Positions 1 through 9,399 of a stretch of 64,000 bases of DNA are shown one piece after another; position 1 is the first letter of the stretch; every line of letters starts with the position of its first letter. The DNA lies in assembly GCA_018242525.1 (NCBI GenBank), contig JAFEBS010000001.1:95617-159616 (forward strand). The letters are read 5' to 3'. The notes under the pieces are model-generated. The model saw nothing but the letters and a program-made list of their open reading frames with translations, was not told the origin of the DNA and made no database searches. The translations under genes and the position numbers were made by a program. Source of the stretch: Planctomycetota bacterium (GTDB lineage: Bacteria > Planctomycetota > Planctomycetia > Planctomycetales > Planctomycetaceae).

Positions 1-90
1 CTTACCGTCTTCGGGAAGGCCGTGCGAGGGCTCAATCGGCACGGCCGTGTCGAGGTCTCCATGATAACCTCCATAACCGTGGCACCCGAT
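1..90. repeat. Right part of a short dispersed element (copy 1)
   Basis: The segment 64-90 is identical over 27 bases to 57283-57309, and similarity continues on both sides (a shared CTCAATCGGC block to the left and a TTGAAAAAG block to the right). It ends in ACCGTGGCACC at 76-86, which is the reverse complement of the GGTGCCACGGT that opens the second copy at 57212. The left end of this copy lies outside the window. It is non-coding and sits downstream of the aspartoacylase-like gene. Small size, inverted ends and at least two copies suggest a MITE- or REP-like element; its mobiliser is not visible here. Confidence 0.6.
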
Positions 91-158
91 GCTCAGCTTG
101 AAAAAGACGATGGCCCTGCGCGTCAGTGGCACAACTGGCGCGATACGTGGAACGAATT

Positions 159-207
159 TTGTTCCGTTCGGAAGAGACCATCAATGGCAAACGGAACAAG
201 TTCCGTT
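159..207. repeat. Nested GGAAC/GTTCC palindromes downstream of the aspartoacylase-like gene
   Basis: AACGGAAC-AA-GTTCCGTT at 190-207 is a perfect 8-bp palindrome. TTGTTCCGTT at 159-168 is also the exact complement of AACGGAACAA at 190-199, so two alternative hairpins compete. The structure lies 40-85 bases past the stop of the minus-strand gene ending at 246 and may act as a transcription end or RNA stabiliser. There is no clear U-run, so an intrinsic terminator is not established. Confidence 0.35.
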
Positions 208-245
208 CTCGGCTTCGCGTCGAGCCAATTCAGCACACACTGGGC

Positions 246-1295
246 TCAGCGAACGCCGGCCGGAGGCCACGGCTGTTCCCGCCCGACACACAGGATGAAC
301 TGTCCCTGTCGGACGCGTGCGGCCCATGCCTGACCAACGACGATGCCGTCCACGCCGGCCCGCACGGGCCAGGGGGTTTCATCGATCCGGGCAAAGTCGT
401 GCAATCGACCGACAATATCGCCCTGTTTCACACGGGCTCCGCAAGGGAGCACTTCTTCGTAGTGGCCGGCAAACGGTGCAGGAACATAGCACTCGAAATC
501 GACGATGGCCGCGCACTTTTGCGTGTTGTCGGCATGATGCGCGATCGGTTCGATCTTGCCCGCCAGTTGGCCGTGATGAATGGCCGCCGCCAGCACCCCT
601 TGTCGACCGTAGGTGACTCCCTTGCGCAAGACCGCTTCACCCCAGCCGAGTTCCGTGCCCACCGTGATCTTGCCCAGTCGCTCGGCTTCGCTGGTCAGCA
701 GGCCGGGCGAATTGTTCTGGTAGACCATGATCAGGGGGACTCCGAACCAGCGGGCGGTGTCGGCAATCAACCGGCTTTGTTCCGCATCCTCAATGGGATG
801 AAAACTGGAACAGATGTCGAAGCGAATCTGATTGCCACCCGAATGCAGGTCGATGACGACATGCACCTGCGGCCAGATGTAATCGCGAACAAACGCCGCG
901 ATCCGGTGCGAGATCCCGGCCAGCGTGGGCTGTTTGCCCGCCCCATCGACGAAGGCACGATTCAAATTGACTCGGTCTGCTTCGACGCTGTCGCGGGTCC
1001 CCGTCCGAAACGCCTCAACGTTCAGGACCGGGATCAGGATCACTCGACCAGTCACATTTGCGGTATCGATTTCACCGAGCAACAGACGGAGCGCCACCGG
1101 TCCTTCGTATTCGTTGCCGTGAGTCGAACCGAAGGCCACCAGACCTTTGCCGCGCTGGGCCTGTGGTCCGACCCAGACCGTCAGCGGGATCAGTTGAGCC
1201 CCCCACATCGTGTCATGTTCCAACGCGACCCAGTAATCACGCCGTCCGGGGGATTCCAGATCCAGATCGGCCGGCTTGACGACAATTCGAGTCAT
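246..1295 (-). CDS. Succinylglutamate desuccinylase/aspartoacylase family protein
   Basis: The 349-residue protein resembles the zinc carboxypeptidase-like AstE/AspA family, which hydrolyses N-acyl amino acids. GSTHGNEYEGP (about residue 55) carries the first His and Glu metal ligands, NLNRAF follows, and IDLHSGG supplies the later His. A C-terminal beta-rich segment (VRAGVDGIVV) is typical of the family. The start was taken as the ATG followed by TRIVVKPADL; the longer open frame upstream is only antisense to fmt. It is the last gene of the def-fmt direction, 94 bases after the fmt stop. Substrate cannot be read from sequence. Confidence 0.85.
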   Translation of the reverse strand: MTRIVVKPADLDLESPGRRDYWVALEHDTMWGAQLIPLTVWVGPQAQRGKGLVAFGSTHGNEYEGPVALRLLLGEIDTANVTGRVILIPVLNVEAFRTGTRDSVEADRVNLNRAFVDGAGKQPTLAGISHRIAAFVRDYIWPQVHVVIDLHSGGNQIRFDICSSFHPIEDAEQSRLIADTARWFGVPLIMVYQNNSPGLLTSEAERLGKITVGTELGWGEAVLRKGVTYGRQGVLAAAIHHGQLAGKIEPIAHHADNTQKCAAIVDFECYVPAPFAGHYEEVLPCGARVKQGDIVGRLHDFARIDETPWPVRAGVDGIVVGQAWAARVRQGQFILCVGREQPWPPAGVR

Positions 1296-1389
1296 GTTGA
1301 ATCCTGATGGTAGGCGGGAGTTCTGGTGGGACCGGACGGAGAGACGATTGTCATTTGATGACGGAACGACACTCAATCTAGACTGCAAA

Positions 1390-2343
1390 TTACTCGAAGC
1401 GATCCCCGGAAACCAGTTTGCGTCCCCGCAGGAATTCGGCAGCCGCCATCGGACGCTTGCCGTCCGGCTGCAGTTGAAGAATCTGGACAGCGTGTTCGGC
1501 ACAGCGGACCGTGATCCGGGTGGGATCCACCGCCAGCACATCGCCCGGTCGCCCCGCAACCGGTTCCTCCAGGAGCACGACTTGAACTCCCAGGATCTGG
1601 ATCCGCTGCGCGGGCCGACCCAGTTGTTGCAGTTCGCTGAACGGTCCCGGCCAGGGCTGCATACCGCGGACATGCCGCTCAACTTCGATCGCCGGGCGAT
1701 TCCAGTTGATTCGACCATCGGACTTGGTCAACTTCTTGACGCGCGTCACCTGAGAAGGATTCTGCTGGACCGGCCGGGCGACGCCTGCTTCGATTTCATC
1801 AATCACTCGAAACACCAGGGGAATGGCCAATTCGGCCAGCCGTTCTTCCAATTGGCCGGTCGTCTCACCCGGCAGGATTTTCGTCCGGACTTCTCCCAGC
1901 ATCGGTCCGGCATCCATCTTCGGTTCGATCTGGATGATTGTCACACCGGTTTCCACGTCACCATTCAAGATGGCGGCGTGAATCGGCGTGGCTCCGCGAT
2001 ACCTGGGTAATAACGAAGCGTGGATATTAATCGTTCCCAGCCGCGGAGTTTCCAGGACGGCGATGGAAAGCATCTGCCCATACGCGGCCACGACAAACAG
2101 GTCGGCCTGCAGTTGCTGCAACGCGGCGACGGCTTCTGGGGTCTTGATGGAATCCGGCTGAAGCACGGGAATGCCGCGTTCCGTGGCGGCGACCTTCAGC
2201 GGATTGACATGCTGATGATGGCCGCGCCCCGTCCGATCCGGCTGGGTCACCAGGCCCACGACCTGATGCCTGCCGTCAAGCAGCGACAAAAAGGTGGGGA
2301 CGGCCAGATTGCCGGTCCCGAAGTAGGCGATCCGAAGGGTCAC
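1390..2343 (-). CDS. fmt: Methionyl-tRNA formyltransferase
   Basis: Transfers a formyl group from 10-formyl-THF to initiator Met-tRNA in the cytoplasm. The 317 residues match the usual length. The N-terminal formyltransferase fold opens with RIAYFGTGNLAVP. The catalytic region contains INIHASLLPRYRG, with the N-x-H and SLLPRYRG signatures, followed by MDAGPML. The C-terminal OB-like domain contains VRGMQPWPGPFS. It lies 74 bases downstream of def in the same direction, the classic def-fmt pairing, so that the same operon adds and later removes the N-formyl group. Confidence 0.97.
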   Translation of the reverse strand: MTLRIAYFGTGNLAVPTFLSLLDGRHQVVGLVTQPDRTGRGHHQHVNPLKVAATERGIPVLQPDSIKTPEAVAALQQLQADLFVVAAYGQMLSIAVLETPRLGTINIHASLLPRYRGATPIHAAILNGDVETGVTIIQIEPKMDAGPMLGEVRTKILPGETTGQLEERLAELAIPLVFRVIDEIEAGVARPVQQNPSQVTRVKKLTKSDGRINWNRPAIEVERHVRGMQPWPGPFSELQQLGRPAQRIQILGVQVVLLEEPVAGRPGDVLAVDPTRITVRCAEHAVQILQLQPDGKRPMAAAEFLRGRKLVSGDRFE

Positions 2344-2417
2344 GGGGACGATCCCTCAATCAGTGGTTCAAGTCGCGATGCGCCGGCGATGATCGGAAGA
2401 CATCGGCAGAAATACTT

Positions 2418-2993
2418 TCACCTGGATTCCAGCCGGGCCAGTTCCTGACGAATCGCTTCGTCCGACGGATACCGACCTTCGGCTTGCCAGCGTCGGAATT
2501 GAGATTCAAAACCAGCGATCACGGGCGAAAGTTCGCGAAGCGAGCTTTCGGTCAGGCGGTCAATGAACAGCACTCCGTCCAGATGGTCCGACTCGTGCTG
2601 AACCGCGCGGGCTGCCAGATCATCCAGGGAATACTCGAAGCATTCTCCCTTCAGGCTGAACGCTTCGATCGTCACCTTGGCGGCCCGCTTGACGTTGCCG
2701 TACATGCCCGGAAAGCTCAAGCATCCTTCTTCGCCTTCGGTGGTGCCTTTGCGGCGCAGAATCTCCGGGTTGATGAAGACGATTTCTTCTTCTTTCACGT
2801 CCTTGTCGGCAGAAAGATTCAGGATGAAGACGCGATAGGGCAGGGCGACTTGGTTGGCGGCCAGGCCGATTCCCTTCGCTGCGTACATCAATTCGAACAT
2901 TTCTTCGACGACGCGCCGAAGGTCCGCGTTGATTTCACGGATGGGCTGCGACTTCCAGCGCAGGGCCGGGTGAGAATACTGAACGATTTCCAT
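2418..2993 (-). CDS. def: Peptide deformylase
   Basis: Removes the formyl group from nascent proteins; an iron/zinc enzyme. All three signatures are visible in the 191 residues: GIGLAANQV, EGCLSFPG (metal-binding Cys) and QHESDHLDG (HExxH-type motif with both metal His and the catalytic Glu). The start MEIVQYSHPALR fits the family. The open frame continues 35 codons upstream without a resemblance to deformylases. First gene of the def-fmt group. A C-terminal extension of about 25 residues past the helix after HESDHLDG is modest and common. Confidence 0.97.
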   Translation of the reverse strand: MEIVQYSHPALRWKSQPIREINADLRRVVEEMFELMYAAKGIGLAANQVALPYRVFILNLSADKDVKEEEIVFINPEILRRKGTTEGEEGCLSFPGMYGNVKRAAKVTIEAFSLKGECFEYSLDDLAARAVQHESDHLDGVLFIDRLTESSLRELSPVIAGFESQFRRWQAEGRYPSDEAIRQELARLESR

Positions 2994-3274
2994 CGCGATG
3001 TTGTTAATCTCAAAAGTAGGACGCGACGCACCCGGCCGTGCAGGACGACCGGAACACCCCGGCTCAGCGCGGGTGCAACATGGATTGTCGCACCTCATTC
3101 GTGAAGCATTCAGTATACGGGGGTGACGCTGTACTTTCGAGTTTCAATCGCAGCGAAGCAGGTCAAAAAAAACAGCCCGCCGGGCGTAACGTGACGTCCT
3201 GCAGGCTGGTTTTGGGACTCATCCTGTTCGCGGTCGGATCGATCGTCGGACCGGAGCCGCGACGATCGTGACGA

Positions 3275-3586
3275 TCACTGGTATGTTGGCAGCGAGTTCG
3301 CCGGGACCATGACGGTCGTGGTGGGGTAAGTGCCGGGCGAGGCGATGATCGGGGTACCGATGATGGCGGCTCCGTTGACCGTGGCCGTTTGCGTGTAACC
3401 GCCCGAATACGCGGTCTGATCCATGGTTTGCACCATGGACTGCGGTGCGTAATACGCGCCATTCGTGGGACATCCGCCACAGGGTTGGCAACGGTTGTAG
3501 CCCAGGCCGCTCAGGCAGCCACAGCAACCCGCCGCATTGGCGGCAACAATGAGACCAGTCAGCAAAAACGCGATTTGTTTGGACAT
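3275..3586 (-). CDS. Small Cys/Gly/Tyr-rich secreted protein
   Basis: This 103-residue protein starts with a hydrophobic signal (KQIAFLLTGLIVAANAAG) and a Cys cluster (GCCGCL, then CQPCGGCP). The rest is rich in Thr, Pro and Gly with repeated beta-prone segments (TATVNGAAIIGTPIIAS). An AAGC tetrad could serve as a weak lipobox, but the -3 residue is not the usual Leu. A GGAAG ribosome-binding site precedes the ATG. Small envelope proteins of this composition are frequent in Planctomycetes. No function is recognised. Confidence 0.7.
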   Translation of the reverse strand: MSKQIAFLLTGLIVAANAAGCCGCLSGLGYNRCQPCGGCPTNGAYYAPQSMVQTMDQTAYSGGYTQTATVNGAAIIGTPIIASPGTYPTTTVMVPANSLPTYQ

Positions 3587-3883
3587 GACGCTTCCTTCGT
3601 GTTCGACCCGTCCGGACAGGAATGGAGATGTGAGTTGACCAGGAGAATTGTCCTGCGACCGGTGGGAGAACCGGCCTGCTCAACGGAGTGATTCCGTCGA
3701 AGCGGCGGTCATATACATCACGAGGCCAAAATGCGCGAAGACCAGTTTCCGAGATTTTCATCGCGAAACCGGGATTTCCCTCAAGTTTTGCCCCATCGCA
3801 CAATGTCGATCAAGTGAATCGGGACTTACACAAATGCACGACCAATCCGAAGCAATCTCGTAACCTCTGATCTGAAAACAAGA
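3587..3883. other. Intergenic region between pyrF and the small secreted protein
   Basis: About 300 bases lie between the end of pyrF and the start of the small secreted protein, both on the minus strand. It must hold the latter's promoter and 5' leader, but no convincing promoter, structured RNA or small gene was recognised. Confidence 0.4.
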
Positions 3884-4825
3884 TCAAAGCGAACCCGCCG
3901 ACGTAAACTCGGCCAGGTCGGCAATCATCCGGCGCGTCGCTGCTTCCGAGGCGGCTTCCCATTGACGAGCCCCAAATTGTTCGGCATAGGGTGCAGACCG
4001 GTAGGCAAAATTGATGCCACGCGAGTTGTTGATCAGTCCCCCCAGCCCCGCTGGGGTGAAGGCCGATCCCACATCCGCTGCCGCGCCACCCTGGCTGCCA
4101 TACCCGGGAACCAGCAACGGAGCGTGGGGCATCAACGCCCGCAATTCGGCCAATTCCTGGGGATACGTCGCGCCGACGACGGCACCGACACACCCGAAGC
4201 CGTTTTCTGCCGTTTGAACGGCCAGTTCTTCGACGACCTGTGCCACATGACGATAGATCGTCTGACCATCCGCCTGACGGTCCTGGAACGATGCCGAACC
4301 CGGATTGCTCGTCTTCACCAGCACATAGATACCGGCACCACGTTCCGTCGCCACTTTGACAAACGGTTCCAGCGTGTCACGGCCCAGATAGGGATTCACC
4401 GTCAAAGCATCCGCATGCCAGGGGGCGGCCTGCGGATCCGAACCCGCCAGGTACGCCCGGGCATACGCTTCGGCCGTCGTTCCAATGTCACCCCGTTTTC
4501 CGTCGCAGATCACGATCAAGCCCGCATTCCGTGCGTACCGAATCACGCGAGCCAGCGCCAGGCAGCCATCCGGTCCCAGTTCTTCAAAAAATGCCGCCTG
4601 CGGTTTGACCGCGGGAACCAGCGGTGCCACGACGTCAATCAGTCGTACGCAGAACTCTTCAAACGCCGCCGCCGCCTGAGCCGTCGGATCGGAATGCAAG
4701 TCGCGGGCATGGGCCATTACGTCCGGGGGAATCCAGTCCAGGCGCGGATCCAGTCCGACCAGGGCCGGTGTCCTCTTGGATTGGATCGCCTGGTGCAGCC
4801 GTGACGCAAAATGCGAAACCGTCAT
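3884..4825 (-). CDS. pyrF: Orotidine 5'-phosphate decarboxylase, subfamily 2
   Basis: Last step of de novo UMP synthesis. The 313-residue length and motifs match the longer (type 2) Pyr[10 protein letters not shown] is near the start. The catalytic tetrad region is [15 protein letters not shown], with the Lys and Asp residues of the D-x-K-x-x-D-I signature. [12 protein letters not shown] and [10 protein letters not shown] follow, then the phosphate-binding [10 protein letters not shown] and INNSRGI. Its start overlaps the stop of the preceding membrane-protein gene by 4 bases (ATGA), so the two are probably co-translated. Confidence 0.96.
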   Translation of the reverse strand: MTVSHFASRLHQAIQSKRTPALVGLDPRLDWIPPDVMAHARDLHSDPTAQAAAAFEEFCVRLIDVVAPLVPAVKPQAAFFEELGPDGCLALARVIRYARNAGLIVICDGKRGDIGTTAEAYARAYLAGSDPQAAPWHADALTVNPYLGRDTLEPFVKVATERGAGIYVLVKTSNPGSASFQDRQADGQTIYRHVAQVVEELAVQTAENGFGCVGAVVGATYPQELAELRALMPHAPLLVPGYGSQGGAAADVGSAFTPAGLGGLINNSRGINFAYRSAPYAEQFGARQWEAASEAATRRMIADLAEFTSAGSL

Positions 4826-5310
4826 CGTCGTAAATCCTCTTCGTCCTCAAATTCTGAATCTGCGTCTGCGTATTCGTCCGTCGCCTCGTCAGGGTCGTGA
4901 CTCTGGTCCGACATCGCAACCGTACGCTTCTGAATCTCGGAAATGAACCAGAACCAGCAACTGGCGTCCAGCCACATGGCTGTCGTCAGGCCGACATGTA
5001 CGATCAACAATCGTCCCCACCATTGGAACATGCTGAGCAATCCAATCCCCAGGACCAGCATCCCCAGCCACCGCAACAACCCCTGAGCACGCTTGGGTTG
5101 CCACATCATCAGCGGCAGCAGCAGCCGGCCGAGCACGAAGACACCCAGAATCAGCGGCACAGTAATCTGCCACAACGGCAACCCAAACCATTGCATCCGT
5201 GGATTCAAATCGCGGTTGATAAACACCAGCCCCAGGATCATTCCCAGCGCCAGAAACTGCAGCTTCGCCCCCAGCGGCAAGCCCGATAAAAAGTAGCCCA
5301 ACCGCCGCAT
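4822..5310 (-). CDS. Four-helix membrane protein with acidic tail
   Basis: A 162-residue protein with about three to four hydrophobic helices in the first 125 residues (for example [53 protein letters not shown]). A strongly acidic C-terminal tail ([16 protein letters not shown]) follows. AAGGAG lies 6 bases before the ATG. Its last codons overlap the pyrF start, an arrangement that suggests translational coupling. Not assigned to a named family. Confidence 0.8.
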   Translation of the reverse strand: MRRLGYFLSGLPLGAKLQFLALGMILGLVFINRDLNPRMQWFGLPLWQITVPLILGVFVLGRLLLPLMMWQPKRAQGLLRWLGMLVLGIGLLSMFQWWGRLLIVHVGLTTAMWLDASCWFWFISEIQKRTVAMSDQSHDPDEATDEYADADSEFEDEEDLRR

Positions 5311-5366
5311 GACCGCTCCTTTTTGACATCCGCAGGGTCTGTGGAGTCCTCAGAACACACCCGCCT

Positions 5367-6254
5367 TTACGCCTCCGAAGCAACCAGCGGAAACAACGCC
5401 ACAACCCTCGACCGTAAATGTTCTGCGGCGGCATCACGCATCCGATCCATCAATGTCTTCAATTCCAACTTCATGGCCGGATCGGTACACGATTCCAGAG
5501 ACGCCGACTGGTATTCAATCCCGGTCGCCTCATCATTGATTTGCCCAAGTTCATCCTGCAACGTCACCAACTGGACGATAAAACTCGCGACGTCCCCCCA
5601 CAGAATCGGTTGCAGGAGTTTCAGCGCGTAACGGAGACGCCGGGCATGAATGCGTGTCTGATGACTCTGTACCAGGCTGCTCGACGTTACCGGGATCGAT
5701 TTCTGCAGCGACTGCTGCAGTTTGACCAGCGCCCGGTCCACGACCGGCGTCTCCAGTCGCCGCTTTTGCCGACCTATCGTGCGCACCAGCGCCATCGATT
5801 TCTTGTTAAGGCGGCAGGTGGCCGAATGACGTGTCCAACGCAGTAGTCGATCCCGGAACCGTGACAACTCGGACTGAATGCGGGTGTGCATCCAGCCTGC
5901 TGTCGCTGGCAAGACCTGCATGGCCAGATCACCACAACCGGGTCTCCAGCGCAACTCCAGCAGATCCAGATCACGCACGGCTCCCGCATCGAGGCGAACT
6001 CGCTTCAAGTATTGCTGCATCCGCTTGCGGCGGTCTGGCGATATCCACGCCTTGAAGACTCGCAAGGCGACATCCGTACGACGCGAAACGACGCGCAGTT
6101 GATGCGTCGCCTCGACCGGATCCACCCTTCCCTCGGCCACGTCCGCCAGTTTTCGACCGAATTCGTCCAGCAATTCCCGCAACGTTCGTTTCGCAAACCT
6201 CGCCAGTACGCGATGTCCCAATTGAACGGTCGGCGGCAAACGATCCGTAATCAC
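5367..6254 (-). CDS. CHAD domain protein
   Basis: CHAD domains are all-helical, His/Arg/Lys-rich and bind polyphosphate. The 295 residues show the characteristic elements: ATHQLRVVSRRTDVALRVF near residue 50, VRDLDLLELRW (the R-D-x-D motif) near 95, and HQTRIHARRLRYALKLL near 200, which repeats the first. The start codon is GTG (VITDRL). It lies 13 bases downstream of the secreted hydrolase gene, in the same direction, so shared transcription is possible. No CYTH triphosphatase domain is fused or adjacent. Confidence 0.9.
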   Translation of the reverse strand: MITDRLPPTVQLGHRVLARFAKRTLRELLDEFGRKLADVAEGRVDPVEATHQLRVVSRRTDVALRVFKAWISPDRRKRMQQYLKRVRLDAGAVRDLDLLELRWRPGCGDLAMQVLPATAGWMHTRIQSELSRFRDRLLRWTRHSATCRLNKKSMALVRTIGRQKRRLETPVVDRALVKLQQSLQKSIPVTSSSLVQSHQTRIHARRLRYALKLLQPILWGDVASFIVQLVTLQDELGQINDEATGIEYQSASLESCTDPAMKLELKTLMDRMRDAAAEHLRSRVVALFPLVASEA

Positions 6255-6267
6255 AACGGTTGACCAG

Positions 6268-8589
6268 TCATTTCTGGGGCCAGTTCAAATGTCGATGCAG
6301 GAAATTGTACGTGCCCTGGCCATTGATCGTATGCGGGCCATTGAAGAATTCGATCTCGGTCTTGTCCCCCAACCCCAGCTTGTTGTAGTGACGCCGAACT
6401 TTGGCGTATTCGTACGCCACCCACTCATCGATCCCCACACCATCATCGTGACCGCGCTCCACCATGAACGGACGCGGTGTCATCAGTTGCGACAGTTCGG
6501 CATAGTTGGCCACGTGTGCCATGTTCCATTCAAAAATCTCGTATTCATTCGTAAAGACGTAACTGAATGGAAGGTCAGTGGACGCATTCTTCGTGACCCA
6601 TTCATTGTAATCGGCTGAGCAGATCGACAGGCAATAGCCGGGATCGTTCGGACGGGGCGGCAACATCGGCGGAACCCGGACCGCAGTCTTGCCACCGTAA
6701 CTCAGTCCATAAAACGCCAGCCGATCCTTGTCGGCATTCGGCAATGACGCCAGCCAGCGCAGCGTGACCAGATGTTGAGGAATAATGTAGGTGAACAGCG
6801 ACCGTCTCAATGGGTTGGACTTCCGTTGCAGCGTGCGGAACAGGTCGCGACCGCGGTAACAGTTTTGCGGTGCGTACACGATGAAGCCACGCTTGGCCAG
6901 TTCCGCACTGAACGCCTTGTAATACGGGTATCCGGCAGAACCCGGCCCCGAGATCGTGTCCATCGGGACCCCTTCCAGGCCGTGCTGACAAACAACCACC
7001 GGCCGCTTTTCACCGGGCTTCAGATCCGTCGGGAGCAACAGGATGCCGGCGGCAATCACTTCGGGATACGTATCGAGCACCACTTCGTAGCCGGTGTACT
7101 CCTTTTCTTCCAGCACCTTGCGAGTCCGCGGATTCGGCGGCATCGTCGGATCGGGCAACTTGCCGATCAGTTCCTGGTAGACATGCTCACGCAGCGCGTC
7201 AGACGTCGCGACGTATTTTTCAACGGACGAGCGATCAGCTTTGGCAAACAGCTTGTCGCGAGTCTTGTACGAATGACGCAACGTCTTTTGAGTGAACTCG
7301 ATCGCTTCATTGACCTGACGCTGCTGAACGGCGGACTTGTTGACGGGGGCCGACAGGCGCACCGCAGGAGCCGAAACCTCGGCGGCGATCTTGTGATGGG
7401 CCGTTTCCGCCAGTGCGGCAACTGCTGGCAGGCTGGCCGCAGGTCCGCGTCCATCCGCACCGCTGATGACCAGGCGAATGTGACCCGCCGCTTTCAATTG
7501 TTCGTAGATCGATTTGGCTTTTTTGAATTCAGCCTGGACCGCGGCTGGATCCGCGACTTTGATCTGCCCCGGTGCCGCTCCGCCACGTCGACCCTGTTTG
7601 ACCGGCAAGGGACCATCCGTTTCCGGAACCGCACAGGCCTCAATAATCAGTGGCCGGGGCGCGACCATTCCCGCGATCTGGGCATCGCCAAACTCGGTCA
7701 ATTGCCCCCAGATGTTGCGATCGATCGGCTCCTGCCAGACTCCTTCCCGCGGCTGGAAGTAACCACTGACCAACGCGGCATCGATCCGGGAATCAAGGGC
7801 GGCACTGTACAAAGCGAGTTGCCCGCCATCCCCCATCCCCGCCACAATCAACGGAGCCTTCCCATCCCCAGTCAGCTTCAGCAGATCGACTGCGGCAAGA
7901 ATCTTCTGAGCTTCATAACCAATGACGTGGCGTCCCACTTCAAACGCGGATCGGTAGACCCATTCACGGTGCGTCTGATTGGTCATGGCAATCTCGGGAT
8001 TACCCGAAAACTCGTCATCGCGACTCAGCAGCGTCGGAATCAGAACCCGGAACCCGCTCTCGACAAGCTGTTGAGGCAAGGTCGACAGCGGCCCGGCATC
8101 ACCCGGTACTGCACCACATAGCTCTTCCGGTGACCAGCGCGCATCCGGGATCACAATTGCGGTGGCGGTTGATTTCGTGTTGGGAGTCAACAGCAATCCT
8201 TCGGCCGTCAGCCCGGGGAGCACTCCCCACCGCACCTGACGAATCTGGTAAAGCCCGGTGGCTGGCAGATCCGCCAGATCTTCAAAACGGCTGGGAGCAA
8301 CCCGCTGATCGACGGCACCGATGTTGATGCGAAACTTTGCACGCTGGGCTTCGATACTTTTCGCGTAGGCATCGGCACTGGAGTAGTCGCGTTTCCACAG
8401 GGATTCGCGCTGATCACGGGCTCGATCAATCTCTTTCAGGCAGAACCGGTCAATCCCTTCGACCATCAACACATCCAGCGGCTTGTCGGCGGTCAGCGGC
8501 TGAGTTCCCGCCACTGTCGCCGGACGATCCTGTGCCAACACCCATGTCGCATTCAAACAAACGGTCAGCGCCAGTACCAGCAAACGCAT
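6268..8589 (-). CDS. Secreted tandem alpha/beta-hydrolase (acetylxylan-esterase/S9-like)
   Basis: The 773-residue exported protein has a signal peptide (LLVLALTVCLNATWVLAQ) and two alpha/beta-hydrolase-like halves. The C-terminal half keeps the nucleophile elbow YGLSYGG, an acid region PRPFMVERGHDDG and a His in GPHTINGQG, so it should be active. In the N-terminal half (roughly residues 60-320) the elbow reads GMGDGG, without the nucleophile Ser, so it is probably a non-catalytic or substrate-binding module. Planctomycetes encode many such esterases for acetylated or sulfated polysaccharides. The exact substrate is unknown. Confidence 0.85.
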   Translation of the reverse strand: MRLLVLALTVCLNATWVLAQDRPATVAGTQPLTADKPLDVLMVEGIDRFCLKEIDRARDQRESLWKRDYSSADAYAKSIEAQRAKFRINIGAVDQRVAPSRFEDLADLPATGLYQIRQVRWGVLPGLTAEGLLLTPNTKSTATAIVIPDARWSPEELCGAVPGDAGPLSTLPQQLVESGFRVLIPTLLSRDDEFSGNPEIAMTNQTHREWVYRSAFEVGRHVIGYEAQKILAAVDLLKLTGDGKAPLIVAGMGDGGQLALYSAALDSRIDAALVSGYFQPREGVWQEPIDRNIWGQLTEFGDAQIAGMVAPRPLIIEACAVPETDGPLPVKQGRRGGAAPGQIKVADPAAVQAEFKKAKSIYEQLKAAGHIRLVISGADGRGPAASLPAVAALAETAHHKIAAEVSAPAVRLSAPVNKSAVQQRQVNEAIEFTQKTLRHSYKTRDKLFAKADRSSVEKYVATSDALREHVYQELIGKLPDPTMPPNPRTRKVLEEKEYTGYEVVLDTYPEVIAAGILLLPTDLKPGEKRPVVVCQHGLEGVPMDTISGPGSAGYPYYKAFSAELAKRGFIVYAPQNCYRGRDLFRTLQRKSNPLRRSLFTYIIPQHLVTLRWLASLPNADKDRLAFYGLSYGGKTAVRVPPMLPPRPNDPGYCLSICSADYNEWVTKNASTDLPFSYVFTNEYEIFEWNMAHVANYAELSQLMTPRPFMVERGHDDGVGIDEWVAYEYAKVRRHYNKLGLGDKTEIEFFNGPHTINGQGTYNFLHRHLNWPQK

Positions 8590-8708
8590 GTCGAGTCTCC
8601 CGCCCTAGTATCCAATGTCCATCTCTGAAATCCGCAGCCGCCACAGATTCGCAAACTATGATGCGTTGCACCCCAGTTTGACAAGGAAGCGAGCCAGCGG
8701 CACGAACC

Positions 8709-8806
8709 GGGGTCAGGTGGTTCAAAGTTCAATTCTCGCGACTTGCCACGTCTCCTGATCCATGTGTGGTGACTCGCGAGAATTGAACTTTGAACCACCT
8801 GACCCC
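8709..8806. repeat. Perfect 33-bp inverted repeat with 32-bp spacer
   Basis: The arm at 8709-8741 (begins GGGGTCAGGTGGTTCAAAG) is the exact reverse complement of 8774-8806 (ends ACTTTGAACCACCTGACCCC). The spacer is 8742-8773. It lies in the 232-bp gap between two minus-strand genes and has no coding potential. The length and perfection are far beyond an ordinary terminator. It looks like a REP/BIME-type palindrome or MITE of the kind moved by IS200/RAYT transposases; no such transposase gene is in the window. Confidence 0.85.
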
Positions 8807-8821
8807 TGACATGACCGACCG

Positions 8822-9277
8822 TTATTTCTTTGTCCCCACATTGATGACCTGATACCCCGAATCCGGATCGTTTCCAAAAGCCTCGATCCGGCCGCGGATC
8901 TGGCAGCGGTGCTGACACAGGGTCCCTTCAAACGTGGGCAGCACCTCGGACGGGAAATGGAACGAGCCTTCGAAGCTCCTGGTTTCGTTGGGAGCCAGCA
9001 CAAACGCCGGGGCGATCTGGATCGTTTGCTGGGTCGTCGTCCTGGCCTTGCTGATCTCTTCTTTGGTGGAGTCATCGCGGAACGAGACCCGTTCTTCGGC
9101 GAAGACGTCGACGTAAACTCCCTTGGACTTGATCTCCGCTCCGGTGGATGTCGCGGTGACCTTGACGTCGACGGTCTCACCAGGGAAGACGCAGGATTGC
9201 TGCAACTGAATCGTCACCGTAGCGGCCCCGCCGGTGACCGCGTTGACGACACTTTTCAATTTGTCGAAGAAGCCCAT
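8822..9277 (-). CDS. Spo0M-like arrestin-fold protein
   Basis: The 151-residue protein begins MGFFDKLKSVVNAVTGGAA and continues with alternating beta strands. QQSCVFPGETVDVKVTATS, FAEERVSFRD and FVLAPNETRSFEGSFHFP resemble the Spo0M (sporulation-control) family, which has an arrestin-like beta-sandwich. The start was set here because AAGGG lies eight bases upstream; an extra 11 codons upstream look non-coding. Outside Bacillus the role of this family is unknown. It is shorter than Spo0M itself and covers mainly the N-terminal sandwich. Confidence 0.8.
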   Translation of the reverse strand: MGFFDKLKSVVNAVTGGAATVTIQLQQSCVFPGETVDVKVTATSTGAEIKSKGVYVDVFAEERVSFRDDSTKEEISKARTTTQQTIQIAPAFVLAPNETRSFEGSFHFPSEVLPTFEGTLCQHRCQIRGRIEAFGNDPDSGYQVINVGTKK

Positions 9278-9399
9278 GATTTGCCCTTCAGCGAGGTATT
9301 GGATCCGCATCCCACATCACTGTCCGTCGCAGATCCGTGAAACGCAAGCAGGTCGCACTCTCGCGGATTATCAGAGGCACGCTGGATCAGCCTGGTACG

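Noticed and set aside
126..1307. Long plus-strand open frame opposite the aspartoacylase-like gene
   Set aside because: It is antisense to a clear enzyme gene and its translation has no family features; it is a by-product of GC-rich codon use.
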